Source: Ascochyta rabiei
Lineage: Eukaryota > Ascomycota > Dothideomycetes > Pleosporales > Didymellaceae
Length of the DNA stretch: 64,000 bases
Direction: 5' to 3'
Assembly: GCF_004011695.2 (NCBI RefSeq)
Contig: NC_082416.1
Location: 124,001-188,000, forward strand
Program-made: the position numbers and the translations under genes
The notes under the pieces: generated by a model
Seen by the model: only the letters and a program-made list of their open reading frames with translations
The model's database searches: none
What the model was told of the DNA's origin: nothing
Shown here: positions 9,881 through 21,880 of the stretch, piece by piece
Numbering within the stretch: position 1 is the first letter of the stretch
Layout: the number at the start of each line of letters is the position of its first letter

Positions 9881-11928
9881 ATGGACACGCCCGAGGAGAA
9901 GTATTCGTGAGTCTCACGTTTTTTTGACGCAAAAGATAAGACACTGACAGTACAGATTCCCCATTAATGAAGGCTCTGCGTCGATGCCCACAGCCTGCTC
10001 TCAGCAGCTTATTGCTGAGACCAATTATTTCGAGGAACCGACCGAAGAGGATCTGAGGACATGTCGACGAGAGGCAGATAAGCTGCCTAAAACGGCTATC
10101 CTTGTGGCCGTGGTCTCTCTATGCGAGCGCTATGCCTACTATGGCTTCTTGGGCATTCTCCGTGAGCATCACGACTCGTTCAAGAAAGCAACTGGCTACT
10201 GACCCACGGGCAGAGAACTAAATTCAAAATCGCAGGGACGACCCGTTGCGCCCTGGCGCCCTGGGACTCGGCCAGGACATTGCCTCCTTGATGATCAACT
10301 GTTTCACTCTCGTTAGCCAAGTCACGCCTCTCGCGACGGGAGCTATTGCAGATTCATATCTTGGTCACTACAAGACCCTTCGCACCTGTTTCTGGTTAGC
10401 TTCAACTCTCGTGCAGCCTCTGCTTAATACACCAACTTACTTGTTTGCAGCATGTATGCCGTCGGACTTACCATTCTTCTGATAACGTCTCTCCCGCCCT
10501 TGCTGAGGCAAGGCTCCGGACTTCCCGGTCTGATAGTCGCCCTAATTATAATCAGTCTTGGTGTCGGAGGTGTCAAGTCCACGTTGCCGCCATTCCTAGG
10601 TCAGTCGAATCGCTACACCCGCTTGTCGCACAATCTCGTTGCAGCTGCTAAACTATGACGACACTTAGCGGACCAATGCCATGCGTCCAAGACTAGAATC
10701 AGCATCTCCAAGACAGGAGAGCGAGTCATTGTTGACCGAGAGGCAACCGTCGAGTATGCTTTCAACGTCTACTACTGGTAAGAATTCACAATTCTCTTGA
10801 ACCACGGTCGGGTCTGACACAAAAAGGTGTGTGAATATCGGTGGCCAAGCCATTGTTGCATCAACATTGCTCGAAAAGAACATTGGTTTCTGGGTCGCGT
10901 TTCTGATATGCACGTGCGCCATCTTCCTTGGCCTCACTCTGCTCTTCCTGGGCCGAAAGCATTATGGTGAGACCTTTTAAACCAGTCTGTCAAGCGTCGC
11001 GAGACGGAGTCTTAACACGCTTCAACAGTCAATCTTCCTCCAGACGGCAGCGTTCTCCCATCGGCATGGAAAGTCATCTGCATTGCCGTCAGACACGGGT
11101 TCCGGCTAGACGCCGCCAGACCTAAAAAGGTGGCCGAGGATACTGGCAAGACAGTAAAGTGGCGTGACAGCTTCATCGAGGAGATGAAAAAAGCGTTGGT
11201 CGCCGCGCGCATTGGGTGAGTGGTCGTCCTTGATCACCCCTCCAGAGACGCAACCATATCTGACTCCCAATAGCATCGCATTCGTCGTCTACTGGCTCTG
11301 CCAGAACCAACTCACCAGCAATACAATCTCCCAAGCAGCCAACATGGAGACAGGCGGGATCCCCAACGACTTGATGCCCGACCTCAACGCCATTACTGTC
11401 CTACTGTGCCTCCCACTAGCAACGCACGGCCTGTACCCGCTGCTGCGCAAGCTGCGCATCAGCTTCCCGCCGGTGACGCGCATCGCGCTCGGCTTCCTGC
11501 TCGAGGCCATGGCCATGGGCTTTGCGGCGGGCGTGCAGGGCTACATCTACGCGTCAGGCCCGTGCTACGACCATCCGCGCGCGTGCCCAGCGTCGCCAGA
11601 CGGCAGCCTGCCCAATCGCGTCAGTATCGTTATGCAGATCCCCATATACGTCTTCGAGGGCCTCGGCGAGATCTTCTCAAACCCGGCCATGTACGAGTAT
11701 GCCTTCACCGAGGCGCCTCAGAGCATGAAGGCTGTGCTGCAGGCTTTCTTTGCCCTCACCGCCGCAGCTGGCTCTGCGTTCGGCCTCGCTTTAACCCCAA
11801 CGTACAGGGACCCTCACTTGCTGGCCATGTACGCGTTGCTGGCTGGCGCCATGTTTGTCGGCGCCGTTGGGGTGTATGCGCTTCTACGGCCGAGGCGGAG
11901 ACGCGGCGATAGCGAGGCTGGCTCATGA
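9881..11928 (+). pseudogene. POT/PTR2 peptide transporter with one in-frame stop
   Basis: Proton-coupled di/tripeptide transporter of the plasma membrane. Eight exons (9881-9906, 9956-10161, 10214-10394, 10451-10599, 10669-10777, 10827-10966, 11029-11215, 11274-11928) sum to exactly 551 codons. Family landmarks are present: LCERYAYYGF, DPLRPGALGLGQ, VGGVKSTLPPF, the NVYYW motif, and a C-terminal hydrophobic half ending in basic residues. The only defect is TAA at 10219-10221, inside the family motif QNYIQN where Tyr is expected. A later acceptor at 10235 that would skip the stop breaks the frame. All splice sites look functional, so the lesion is recent, is a sequence error, or is read through. 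Pairing with the ATP-grasp ligase suggests export or uptake of a small peptide (inference). Confidence 0.8.
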
Positions 11929-12660
11929 GTATGAACGAGGCCTGGGAATACTTCACAACTCGCGGCGACTGAGCCTCCGACCATCAGCGGCGAAGATGCG
12001 TTTACTGCGATAATGTCAGGCCGCTACCTGGAGAAAAGCTTGACAATCGACCCCAACGATCCATCCGTCGGTTCCTAACACTTAGACCGTCACCATACAT
12101 GTCAGTGCTTTGGCCGACACCTTGTTTCTAGCCTCCCTTGCTGTATGTTATGTTTGTGCAGCAGCTTTTCCATACTAAGAGATGAATGTAGAGATTCGAT
12201 ATAGGAGTGCTAGCGAGGTGATGTCGTTGATCTCGCTCTATTGCTAACAGTGGTTCCGTGGAAAGGCGTGCCTAGCTCTACGCACAATGAGATAGGTCCT
12301 ATCTTACTCCTAGGTGCAACTATAACATAAGATAGAAGCAAAACAATCTACAGCGGTATGTCTGTCTGCAGTTTGTAATAGTGTATGCTCTCTGTAGCAG
12401 AACCGACTATGGAAATCAATCCGTCGCCGTTATGACCGGAGTGAGGTCCTTGTATTGACAGGAGATAAGAACAAACCAAAGCTTATTGAGGACGATTGTG
12501 GGGGAGATAGACCATGTTGGTTCAGACGAATGCTTCTTGTCTTATACACATCTACCCATCTCAAATGTACGCTTACAAACAAGAACAAGCCCAATGCAAT
12601 CCTTTTGTATACTCTACAAAACACCCCAAGTTAAAGCAATGCCCAACCACTTATTCAAAC
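11929..12660. other. Intergenic, no gene seen
   Basis: Moderately AT-rich spacer between the transporter and the fragment at 12661. No reading frame here resembles a protein I know, and no repeat or RNA gene is evident. Confidence 0.4.
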
Positions 12661-13320
12661 TTAAGCGTTTCCCTGTTCCCGCTTCTCCTTCTCTCTGATC
12701 TTCTTCGCACCATCCTCTCTCTTGGCACAGGAGTAGACCATCTTGTAAGGTCCAGGTGAAAAGGGCGACAGGATCGCGACGACCGGTTTACTCCAAGTAA
12801 GGACATGGCCATCCGACAGTATTATGGAAACGGAATGGTAATCGTTGGACAAAGATCCACCTGAGCTATCCGCAGAGACAACGCTCGTGTTGCGGTCCGC
12901 TTCTGGAAATGTCGCAGGGTCCACCTCTATGCCTAAGGTACGCTCTGAACGGCCAGAGACAGGCGGGCAGGGGGCGGGTGCGCTGGGAGGCGCAGGAAGA
13001 TACTGGAGGGCTTCTTTAAATAGGGCTTCGATGGCCTTCGTGCTCCTCACCGCCAGGGCTGGTGACCATTGGAGATGAGGATGAGGATTGGCTGCTAGAT
13101 CCAGCCTTTGAGATACGCAGTTGCTGCGGATAGATTAAGATGTAAGGAGGTATAGAATGTCGTGGATTATGATATATGTGCAGCTGAACATTCACCTGTA
13201 CTCTTAGAGGCTCACTAGCCTGACCAAACACTATTAACTGCCTGATTCTGTCTGCTTTTCGGGAATGGTGGGAGGTGTGCAATGCCAAAGTCGGATTTTG
13301 CGTTTGGCCACTTCCCCCAG
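12661..13320 (-). pseudogene. 5'-truncated gene fragment of unknown function
   Basis: An open frame ending at 12661 (tail rich in Lys/Glu) extends back through ANPHPHLQWSPALAV. It joins, across a probable intron with acceptor at 13124 and a GTGAGC donor, to an upstream stretch reading SDFGIAHLPPFPKSR. No ATG is found before the LINE remnant that starts immediately upstream, so the gene appears beheaded. I do not recognise the family. It may equally be a chance frame. Confidence 0.35.
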
Positions 13321-13322
13321 CA

Positions 13323-13640
13323 CTTAGCTGTCGTGTACTCGCCTACAATCCCTATTTTGCCTAAGGATCTGCGTCTGCTCTATATACTTAAGGGCCTTAG
13401 CAGCTAGCTGTGGCGTACTTAGGATAGTCTGGATGTTGTCTCATCCGGACAGGTTGCCGAAGATGCGGCTTTGGAGGTCTCTGCGCTTGCTGCAGTGGAG
13501 GAGAATGTGCGTGACGGTCTGCCGTCTCGCTCCGCAGTCGCAGCGCGGACTGGTGACGTCTGGCACTCTTCGGGCGAAGAGTAATTCGTTGAAACCAGGT
13601 TACGAGATCATCTTTCATGGTTCTCTCGAGCATGGACATT
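13323..13640 (-). mobile_element. LINE (Tad-type) 3' remnant
   Basis: The minus strand encodes the typical C-terminal tail of fungal non-LTR retrotransposon polyproteins: FNELLFARRVPD, then a Cys/His finger CDCGARRQTVTHILLHC, then a helix region ending near KALKYIEQTQIL. One in-frame stop interrupts it. The rest of the element is absent, consistent with the end of a fragmented, dead LINE copy. Confidence 0.7.
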
Positions 13641-14458
13641 TATCACAGGTGATTTTGATTAGGCAATAACATTATGATTCAAGCGATACAAAGGTTACGA
13701 ATCAGGTGCAACCCTCCCCCTCCCCCGGTTTCTTTCGCAAGCGAATGCCATACCTTAGCACTGGTCTCATTCGTCGCTCGTCTTGTTCTGCCTCTCAACA
13801 TAGATGCGATGGCCTGCGTAATTGCCATTGTCATCGTGATAGATATGCACGGTTTGAGATTTGTTGCTCTTGACCTGTTCCTCAGTAGCCAACAAGACTG
13901 TGGCGTGCTGCCTAGAGTCTGTGTGACTTGTATGGGTAGGGTTCCTGTTCCAAGCGTTCAGTGAGCTGACTGACTCTTAGACCTGGTCCAAAATACATGC
14001 ATACTTCAGCGTAGCTACGGTGAAATGAGCTAGATCCGGCTGTTTGGTAGCTTGGTGAATCAAGTTGAGCGTTTTGTGTCGAAGGACCGTATCTCTTATT
14101 CTCTGCGTGAACTTGACGGCACTATGCGCGATGGGAGACATGTTGAAGCTGGAATTGACGGCAAAGAGACGATGAATTCCGGCGACGTGCGGTTTGTGGT
14201 GCAATCTGGAGCGATATTGCCACAGATGTGAGAATGCATCTACTTATACGCCATCTGTTTACAGGACTCGGTAAGTGCCCTCTCCGAATCATGTTTTTGG
14301 ATGTAAGCAGCTGCACATGTCTTCGTTGGTGTGCTACTACCCGCAGCCGCAGGGTTTAGCGCTTAAATGCCGCTAATTTTCTTGGCATCACATCCCTTTC
14401 GCCACTTGCTTTCAAGTAGTTAGACGCCTCTCGCAACCCAACCCGTGCGTGCGAAAGC
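13641..14458. other. Intergenic, kinase 5' region
   Basis: Contains a short pyrimidine-rich run near 13710. No gene recognised; the distal part presumably holds the promoter of the kinase at 14459. Confidence 0.35.
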
Positions 14459-15944
14459 ATGAATTTTACTAGAATAAGCGCTTGCCCTCGCAGCATAGCA
14501 GCTCGGAAAGCGCTGGCATTCAGACCGTTTTTGTGGGCGCCTGCGCCTTTACGTCCACTTTCTTCTACGTCAATTCAACCCTTCCAGCCTGGTCTGCCGA
14601 TGGACTGGTCCACACATAGTTGTGACATTGACGCCGAACCTTTGCATCGTTACCACAGGGGTGGCTATCATCCTGTCCATCTGGGAGACTGCTTAAATAA
14701 TGGCCGGTACAAGATTCTACACAAATTGGGCTGGGGTGGATACTCGACTGTCTGGGCTGCGCGTGATACAAGGTCTTCCTCTCCGCAATATATTGCCACC
14801 ATTCAGGCTGACGTACTGCTAGGGAAAAAACTTTTGTTGCAATCAAAATATCAGTATCCGAGCCTAATCACCAGAGTCAAGAGATTACCGTCTTGCGTGC
14901 CATAGCGGCGGCACATTCGAACCAACCTGGCTACCACTATCTTATGACCATGCAAGATCACTTCCAGATCAATGGTCCAAATGGAACCCACAACTGCCTT
15001 GTGTTGGAACTGTTGGGACCAAATGTGGCCGATTTCCTTGACGCTCATCCGGGCATAGACAGGCTTCCTGGAACGCTCGCGAAAGCTATTGCAAAACAGA
15101 CCTTGCTTGGTTTGTGCTTCCTTCATGATCAGAAGATTGCGCATGCAGGTACGATATAGCGTCTCAGCGTTCGTACTGACTATGCTTACTACTCCCAGAT
15201 CTGCATACCCGCAACCTAGCCTTCACAATTCCTTCGTTACATATTTTGCGAGAGGAAGATCTCCTTCAGAAACTGGGGAAACCCGAAACAGGACATGTTC
15301 AAAGAACCGATCGCCAATCACTTGAGCCTAGTGTACCCCAATACCTTGTCAAACCCACTTCCTATCCAATAGATGCTGAATCTTCATTTAAATCGATCAA
15401 GATCATTGATTTCGGCCAATCTTTCTTGAACCATGACAGCCCTAGCGCCCTTCACACTCCACTTCCTTTTCGCGCCCCTGAGATTATCTTCAGAGACAAA
15501 TTGGATCATCGCGTTGATCTCTGGAGTATGGGCTGTATAGTAAGTTCAACTTCTGGGATACAGAGCCCTAATAAGTATCAATAGGAGGCTGACGATCTTG
15601 GCTAGTTGTTTGAGCTTATTGTCGGACAACCGCTGTTTGACAGCTTCATGACAACGCCTGCAATTCTTGTCCGTCAAATGCTTGAGACAAGTAGCGACAC
15701 TTTGCCAAACCGTTGGCAAAAGGACTGGCATGCTATGAATGGAACATTGTTCAGCGACAGTCCCGCTAATACCCTCCAAAGTTGGCTGGAGGAAATGTAC
15801 TATGATGGAGAGAGGACTGAGGATATGAGCCGAGAGGACATTGTACGGGTTAGCGTGCTGATCGGAAGTATGCTACGGTTGGAGCCTTCCGCCAGGGCAT
15901 CACCGAAGACCGTTCTTCAGGACGCTTGGTTCCAGAGAGACTGA
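14459..15944 (+). CDS. SRPK-like Ser/Thr protein kinase
   Basis: Four exons (14459-14772, 14823-15148, 15199-15539, 15606-15944; introns 50, 50 and 66 nt) give 439 residues. Kinase signatures are complete: glycine loop LGWGGYSTVW, VAIK lysine near residue 113, catalytic Asp at about 214 in HADLHTRN, DFG Asp at about 284 (DFGQS), RAPE and a DLWSMGC helix. The HxDLHxxN variant and the split layout are typical of the fungal SRPK-like family, whose classic members phosphorylate SR-type proteins. The first 45 residues are Arg/Ser/Ala-rich without acids, like a mitochondrial presequence, which is odd for an SR-protein kinase. Such kinases are often expanded in filamentous ascomycetes. Substrate unknown. 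Confidence 0.88.
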
Positions 15945-18056
15945 CGCAGACGGTACGGTAATTCTGCTTCTTGCTTCCACAATGTTGAGATGGCGTGGTC
16001 ACGATGGAATTTCATTGTCTCTGCACTAACGGCGACCATATGCATGCGATAAATTAGGCTGATTACAGTAATTACATTATCGCTGTTTGCGACGTTTCGT
16101 CAACGCCAGCAGTGGCCCCATTTTTGCTTTGCTGACCCTCGAGTTTTTGAAATAACAGCGGACGCAGCGGGTGTGGGGAGAAGCTTCTAGAAGCAATCGC
16201 CACGATTTGACCACTCTGGTCAAGCCGAGGTGCAGAGGTAGGTCGCCAACGTATGCCCCTTCGCTCTCGAATATTGCTACTAAATGCCAAAGGATGCTGA
16301 GCAAGAGCTCTAAAGCCCCTCCCTAGGCCACGGGACACCCTCTGCGCTGGGACATGCAAGGGGTACCTTGACTTAGAACATCTCGTTTCTTCGCACACAC
16401 GGACATCTGCTTTAAATCAAGGAAGCTAAGTTCTACCGTTAGTTATACAGGTCTACAGGTCGGCATACCTCAAAATTACGTTACCTTACTACCTTTACAC
16501 CAAAGTTACAAAGACTTTCTTTTGTGTCTAATGATGTTTCCGTGCTATTATACAACTTGGAGGCTTGCCGTCTCTGAAAAATGCGGTGTCTAACGACAAG
16601 AGCCTTCTGATAAATCGTCTAGCACTAATCAGCCTCGTGTCCGCTGTCACATCTAACTTCGTGCAAGATCGACACGATCATCGGTACCTTGGCCCGCGCT
16701 AGAAAGCCTTGCGACGTACTACGTAATCATCGCAGGTTAATTTACACGCAGTAGCTGACAGCTTTGTGGTGCTATGTTTGAAAAGTCTGAGCAGAACGCT
16801 ACATGCTGAGTGTCTGTAGAATAGCGTAGAATAAAATACATCACCAACTCTTTTGGAAAACCCCCAATGAGCGTCAGCGGAGATGAGCAGGAAGCAGGCT
16901 CTGTACTACTTGATAAATCATAGTATAAGCCTCACCCCAGGCCTTCAGGCCTCCGCGGTCACATGCTCCGAGCGGAGAAGAGCCACGAAAGGCTTTCATG
17001 CGTTGCGTTATGGCTCTAGCTCCTAATCTTGTGACAGGATGTGCGCTTGGCGTACTATCTATAGCTATCCTAGTAACGAAAGGATATTTCATCTACATCA
17101 AACTAAGTCACCGAACCACAAGACAATCGCTATTGACGAAATTCCTCGAGTTTTCACCGTTAGTGCTCTCTTTCTGCTGGGCAGCTTACCATGTCACGCG
17201 CGAGCTCACGCTGGCAACTTCCCTTGATCTTACCTTCGTACTTGCGACGAACTGGACCAAATGATGAACCCAGACATTGGAGAAATTGGTACTTGACTCT
17301 TGAGTGTCATCTACGCGCCTGAGATCATGACATTGATCTCAATGGGAGTGGGACACTGGCATAACAGGGGAAACGAGGTAGATCAAACCTGTATTGTGAT
17401 TATTATTGGTGTGTTATGCAGTTGGAACTTTGGGTACTATGATGTTGCAGTAAAGGGTCACGATCACGCAGGGCAGACCATAGACACAAGCCGGCCAGAT
17501 CAGGAAGACCGAGATTACCAACCCACCCGATCTTAGTCCTAGACTAGTGGGGGATCAGACAAGTATATATTCGTGATTCTAAACCATAGAAATAAGACAA
17601 GGAACTTATTTAACTCTTTATCACTTTGATCCCCTTCTCTAGTTATCTTGGCTCTAATAGTTATAAATAATAAGTCTAGCGTTATAAAGACTATATAGTA
17701 GATTCTCCCTACGTACTTTATATAGCTAAAAAGCTAGAAAAGATTAATTATATACTTTTAAAAATCCTCCTTCATAGAAAAAAGAATCTAATTGATCGCA
17801 CTAAGCCTTGATTAAGTCACGTGTCTCCTTAGTCCCTGTCACCTGACCAAGCGCTGACACTGTAATTGCTGCTTACTTGTTGTCCTGTTGTTATAATTAC
17901 TGTGCCGCAGGCACATGTAATTGGTCTGATCCTTCCCGTGTTCTGAGGATCGTAACAGACTATCCCTTTAAGAACCCCTGTTACCGTGCTTTTTCCTAGG
18001 ATCTAATTGAACAATTACTTACGGACTTTGTGTAAAACGTGAAACTTAACAGTGCC
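15945..18056. other. Long intergenic stretch, no supported gene
   Basis: Two hydrophobic short frames lie on the plus strand at about 16998-17264 and 17300-17536, without introns, homology or good context. 17560-17800 is AT-rich. Around 17910 there is a small palindrome, TGTGCCGCAGGCACA. I see no transposon termini or RNA gene. Confidence 0.35.
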
Positions 18057-19799
18057 TCAGGCTGGTAAACTTGCTGCTCTTGTGCCTTGTATAATATGCC
18101 CCTGTAGCTTATCTGTAGGTCTTGCGCTCTGGAGGAGGTAGCTTTCTCTCTGCAGCACTCTCTTTTGCCGTCTCACATGCTCCTTCTCTACTCTCAGCTC
18201 TTGCTTCTCTCTTCTCAAGCACTCCTTCTCAAGCCTGAGCTCTTCTTTCTCCAGCCTCAGCTCCGCCTTGTCATTCTTCAATTCTTCCCGCTCCCGCTTC
18301 AAGTCTGCCTTCTCCTCCTGCAACTTGTCCACCTCTTCCATAGCCTTGTCACAGAACTCATCCATCTTGCACCCCACCCGCTCGACCTCAGCCTCCCCGC
18401 ACTCCTCTATCATGTCTTTGAACTCGCCAAACCTGTACTCGGCAACGCACTCAAATTCCAGCCTCTTGCCCTCGAGCTCGTCGAAGAACTGCGCGTCCGC
18501 GGCGTTGCGGAGGTGGTTTGCATGGCTCACCGTGTGGTGGTAGAGGCTGCTGAGTTCGTGCTCAATGCGGTGCGTCATATGTTCGCCGAGGGAAACGCCG
18601 AGGGCTGAGAGGACCGGTGGTGGGGGGGTGGTGGAAGTCTGGCTTGCCATGGATTGCAGCGAGGGTGTGGGCGATGGCGATGATGCTGTGAGCAGACGTG
18701 GCAGGAGCGAGGGTATGAGGGTTTCTAGCATGCTTGGGATGATAGTCGAGGCTGTTTCTTCGATAACACGTCGGAGATCTGGCTTGTTTTGGGATAGAGG
18801 GTGCCCTGGGCAAGATGCAACGAAAGGTGCAGGCTTCTGGCTTGTGGTGTCAAGGTTGATATACGAAGGTGGACACTGTAGGCTGGATGCGGTGGACTTT
18901 GGCAGGTCTGGAGGCAAGGCGGGGAGGGGAAGAAATCTTGGGTTTGGTGTTGTTGCAGTGGAGGGCAGCGGCTTCGGACTTGGTGTGGCTACGCTGTCCT
19001 TCTCAGTTGGACTCGTATGTGTATCTGGATATGGCGAGAGCAGCACTCGCTTCGGCGGCGGCGAGGAGGGCGTTGGGGTGACTGCAGAGTGTTAGCTCGA
19101 TTTCCATTAAGCGCTCCTTCTCATGCAAGACTTACCATGTCTGGGTCGTTTATTGCCCTCAGTGTACATAGGCGGTGCCTCCTCAACTGGCGCTTCGTCT
19201 TCGGTCGTGGCATCGTCTCCAGCGTTTTCAGCGTTAAACACCGACCAATCCTCGCGCCGGTACTGCTTGCTGTAATGTCTTGAGACTGGGAAGCCAATCA
19301 GTTGCTCCGGATGGTCAACAAGGGTTTGGAAGATGTTGTGGTGGTCGCGGTGCAGCCAGTTGTAGTCAAAGAGGATGTGGAGCTTGGTGGCCTTGGCAAG
19401 GTTGGCGAGTAAAGTGAAGGCAGCCTCGTGGTCCAGCTTGGGCCTCACGGGTCCAAGAGATGATGGAGTCCACACAGGGCACATCTTCTTCAATGTCAGG
19501 GACAGCGTCCGTATCTGGGGGTTGCCTTGACGCGACACCTGATCCAGCCGCCATTGGGGAAGGGGAATGGTCGCAGGTCCTAGGGAATTTTTGCCAGGCT
19601 TCAAGTTATCGGCATCATACTGCATAATGAAGACGTGCTTAGCATCGTAGCCATGAATGAAGAGCAATGATTGCAGCAGGAGGGAGGCCGTCGCGCGGCC
19701 CTCGTTAAACCTGAAGATTAAAGATGATGATACGGGCGATGCATGGGACGCTGGATAGACCAGTACAGGAATGCCACTCCTGCGAAGGTCATGTGTCAT
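18057..19799 (-). CDS. Coiled-coil protein of unknown function
   Basis: Two exons (19799-19136 and 19081-18057, intron 54 nt) give 562 residues. The N-terminal 200 residues look globular, with motifs YDADNLKPGKN and HILFDYNWLHRDHHN. A Pro/Ser/Thr-rich linker of about 150 residues follows, including an acidic patch and KRPRH. The last 130 residues form a very regular Glu/Lys/Arg heptad coiled coil with near-repeats of LRLEKEEL. I do not recognise the family. The linker-plus-coil layout suggests a scaffold or chromatin-associated protein, but that is only a guess. The exon junction restores the frame precisely, so the gene seems functional. Confidence 0.7.
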
Positions 19800-19964
19800 A
19801 TTGCTAGGCTACGAGACTACTCACTAAGACTCCCCTTGCGATACAATCAAGAGGCGCAAGGAACCCACCCACCCGAGCTTTGCGCGTAGCAGAGCAGCTC
19901 TGACTCGGCCACAGCACTACCTGGTAGCAACGCCTTTCCGCGCAAAGTACAGGCCTGATTGTTG

Positions 19965-20275
19965 TCCTTCGTCCGCGCGAGGACCGGCGCCTGAGCAGGC
20001 TGAGTCGCCGGATGCTGCGCGTCCGAGGCCTGGTGAAGTCGCAAGGATGGCGGACTGAGTCTGGCGACGTGGGGAGAGGACGAGGGCGACAGGATGGTGT
20101 GTAAGAGGAGGCTCAAACCCGAATGCCTTCGCGCTGCTGGTGCCAGCCTGAGTATCACCCCTCGTCCGCGCGGGTGGCCAGAGCCTGTGCTGGGCAGAGT
20201 CTCTGAGCGGCCGCGCGAAGAGGCCTTGTGAAGTTCGCAAGGATGGTGGACTGAGTCTGGCGACGGGCAGCGACA
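19965..20275. repeat. Two degenerate direct copies of a GC-rich block, about 115 bp
   Basis: Copy A (about 19965-20075) and copy B (about 20157-20268) share CGTCCGCGCG near the start and GAAGT.GCAAGGATGG then GGACTGAGTCTGGCGACG near the end. The intervening parts diverge. The block does not encode a recognisable protein. Confidence 0.5.
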
Positions 20276-21880
20276 ACAGTAAAACAGTCGACAAAAAACA
20301 CAGCGTCTGGGAGTTGTGGTATAGACGACAAAGATCGTTGGAGGTCGTGGCGTTCTGCAGTCGGCGATGAGAGGCAAATGTCGCTGATGATGTTGTCGAG
20401 GCTCAAGTAAGGAGGCTGGGAACACACGGCCGCTTCGCGCAGGCACGTGATACCGCTAACCAAAATGAGATGCAATGCTTGGCATCGACAAAGAAACAAC
20501 GACGCGTTTTTCATGTTCTTTTCCGCAGAGATGCTATCTCTTTGCCGAACCTTAACGGCTCCTCCCGCTCTTATAAAGATGCAGTTACAAAACGACTTGA
20601 ACCAAGACCTTTGATCATGACTCCCCCCACAATACAAGCGCACCACAAGAAATCATCGCTTTATCTAGTGTCGTAAAGACCCTCTTCTCCTGAGGCTGTT
20701 TTCTCTGGTCTTGTCACTTCTGTTCAATCTCAAGCTTACTTAGATCACTTGAGTCTGCCTTCTGACCTTCGTTCTCATTCAAATTTCAACCACCATTGTC
20801 CATGTTTTTCCCGCTCGTTCTTTGGCTATCCCAGCTCTCCGTATTCGACTTTTCCTCTTCGCCTTAGCCTTCTGCGCTTTTGACATCATCTTTGTCTCGT
20901 TCTTCCTCTCTGATGTCCCCTTCCTCTTCACTTTTCGCATCCTTCTCTTCCTTGGCTCCTCCATCCCCTTCAGACGCTACTGCCCACCTTTTAGGATCGC
21001 AACAATATCTCCACTACTCGCAGCATGACTTGGGTCTGCATATTGTGACCTAAATCCACTCTTTGGCAAGGTCCCAGCTAGCGGATTATCCGGAAATTCT
21101 TGCTTCCATTGACCTGGGCGTGTTTGTCAACATGGTCATCTAGCCAAAGCCCAGCACGGTCAAAGCGGCCTTTCTCTTTCTTTTCTGATGTCGCAGCAGC
21201 GATCTCATCAGCAGCAGTCCAAAGGAGACAAGGCTTTCGCTTTTTTCGCCGTGATCAAAGTCACTGTTGCAGGCAGGCACGCGCCAAATTCGGCGCAGCT
21301 GGACCGGCCGCGCCTTGCACGCTTTCGCGAGATCCCAATTACTAGTGGAGCATGCGAAGGCAACGACACGTTAATGCATTGGAGTCCAAGTACACAGGGA
21401 AAAGCTGTTACCCAGGTCGTCGGTGATAGCTGGGTGAAATACCTGTGGCTACTGAAGCACAAATAAGTTTCTTGGGAAATCTTTTGCTACTCAGATGGTT
21501 TACTAGAGGACTGCATGATGAGGATCAAAGCGGAGCTTCCATCCAGGGCCTAGCGCTGTTGCAGCTAAAAGCCCAGGACCATTGACTAGTTGAGTGTAAT
21601 TCTCAGTCAAAGGTAACTAAGTGGATGACATGTCAGCTCCACTAAAGCTTCCGTTTAAACAACTCTTAAGGGGTATCAGATATTTAATAACAGACTTGCT
21701 GTTCGTTGGTCTACAGGAGCGCACTCTTCGCCAATAACCCTACTAATTATACCAAGCCTGCTGCAATTAGGATGAATGTTCCAGACATTGGAGAAAAGGA
21801 GTCAGTACTAAGACGTGAGCTTGGAAATCTTTTCTATCAGCTCAGGTGACCAGTCCCGCATCAAGACGGTACCTTCAAGA
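20276..21880. other. Intergenic, pyrimidine-rich segments, no gene seen
   Basis: 20680-20960 is strongly CT-rich on the plus strand, so the minus strand shows spurious Lys/Glu/Arg-rich frames. Nothing recognisable as a protein domain, RNA or transposon end was found. Confidence 0.35.

Noticed and set aside
10162..10235. Alternative acceptor at 10235 that would splice out the transporter's stop codon
   Set aside because: It leaves the next exon out of frame and removes the conserved QNYIQN motif.
16998..17264. Small hydrophobic membrane-like protein
   Set aside because: No homology, no introns, no continuation; hydrophobic frames of this size arise by chance.
18565..19095. 176-codon Gly/Val-rich plus-strand frame
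   Set aside because: Complement of the Pro-rich linker of the coiled-coil gene.
20779..20964. Minus-strand Lys/Arg/Glu-rich small protein
   Set aside because: A product of plus-strand CT-rich low complexity.
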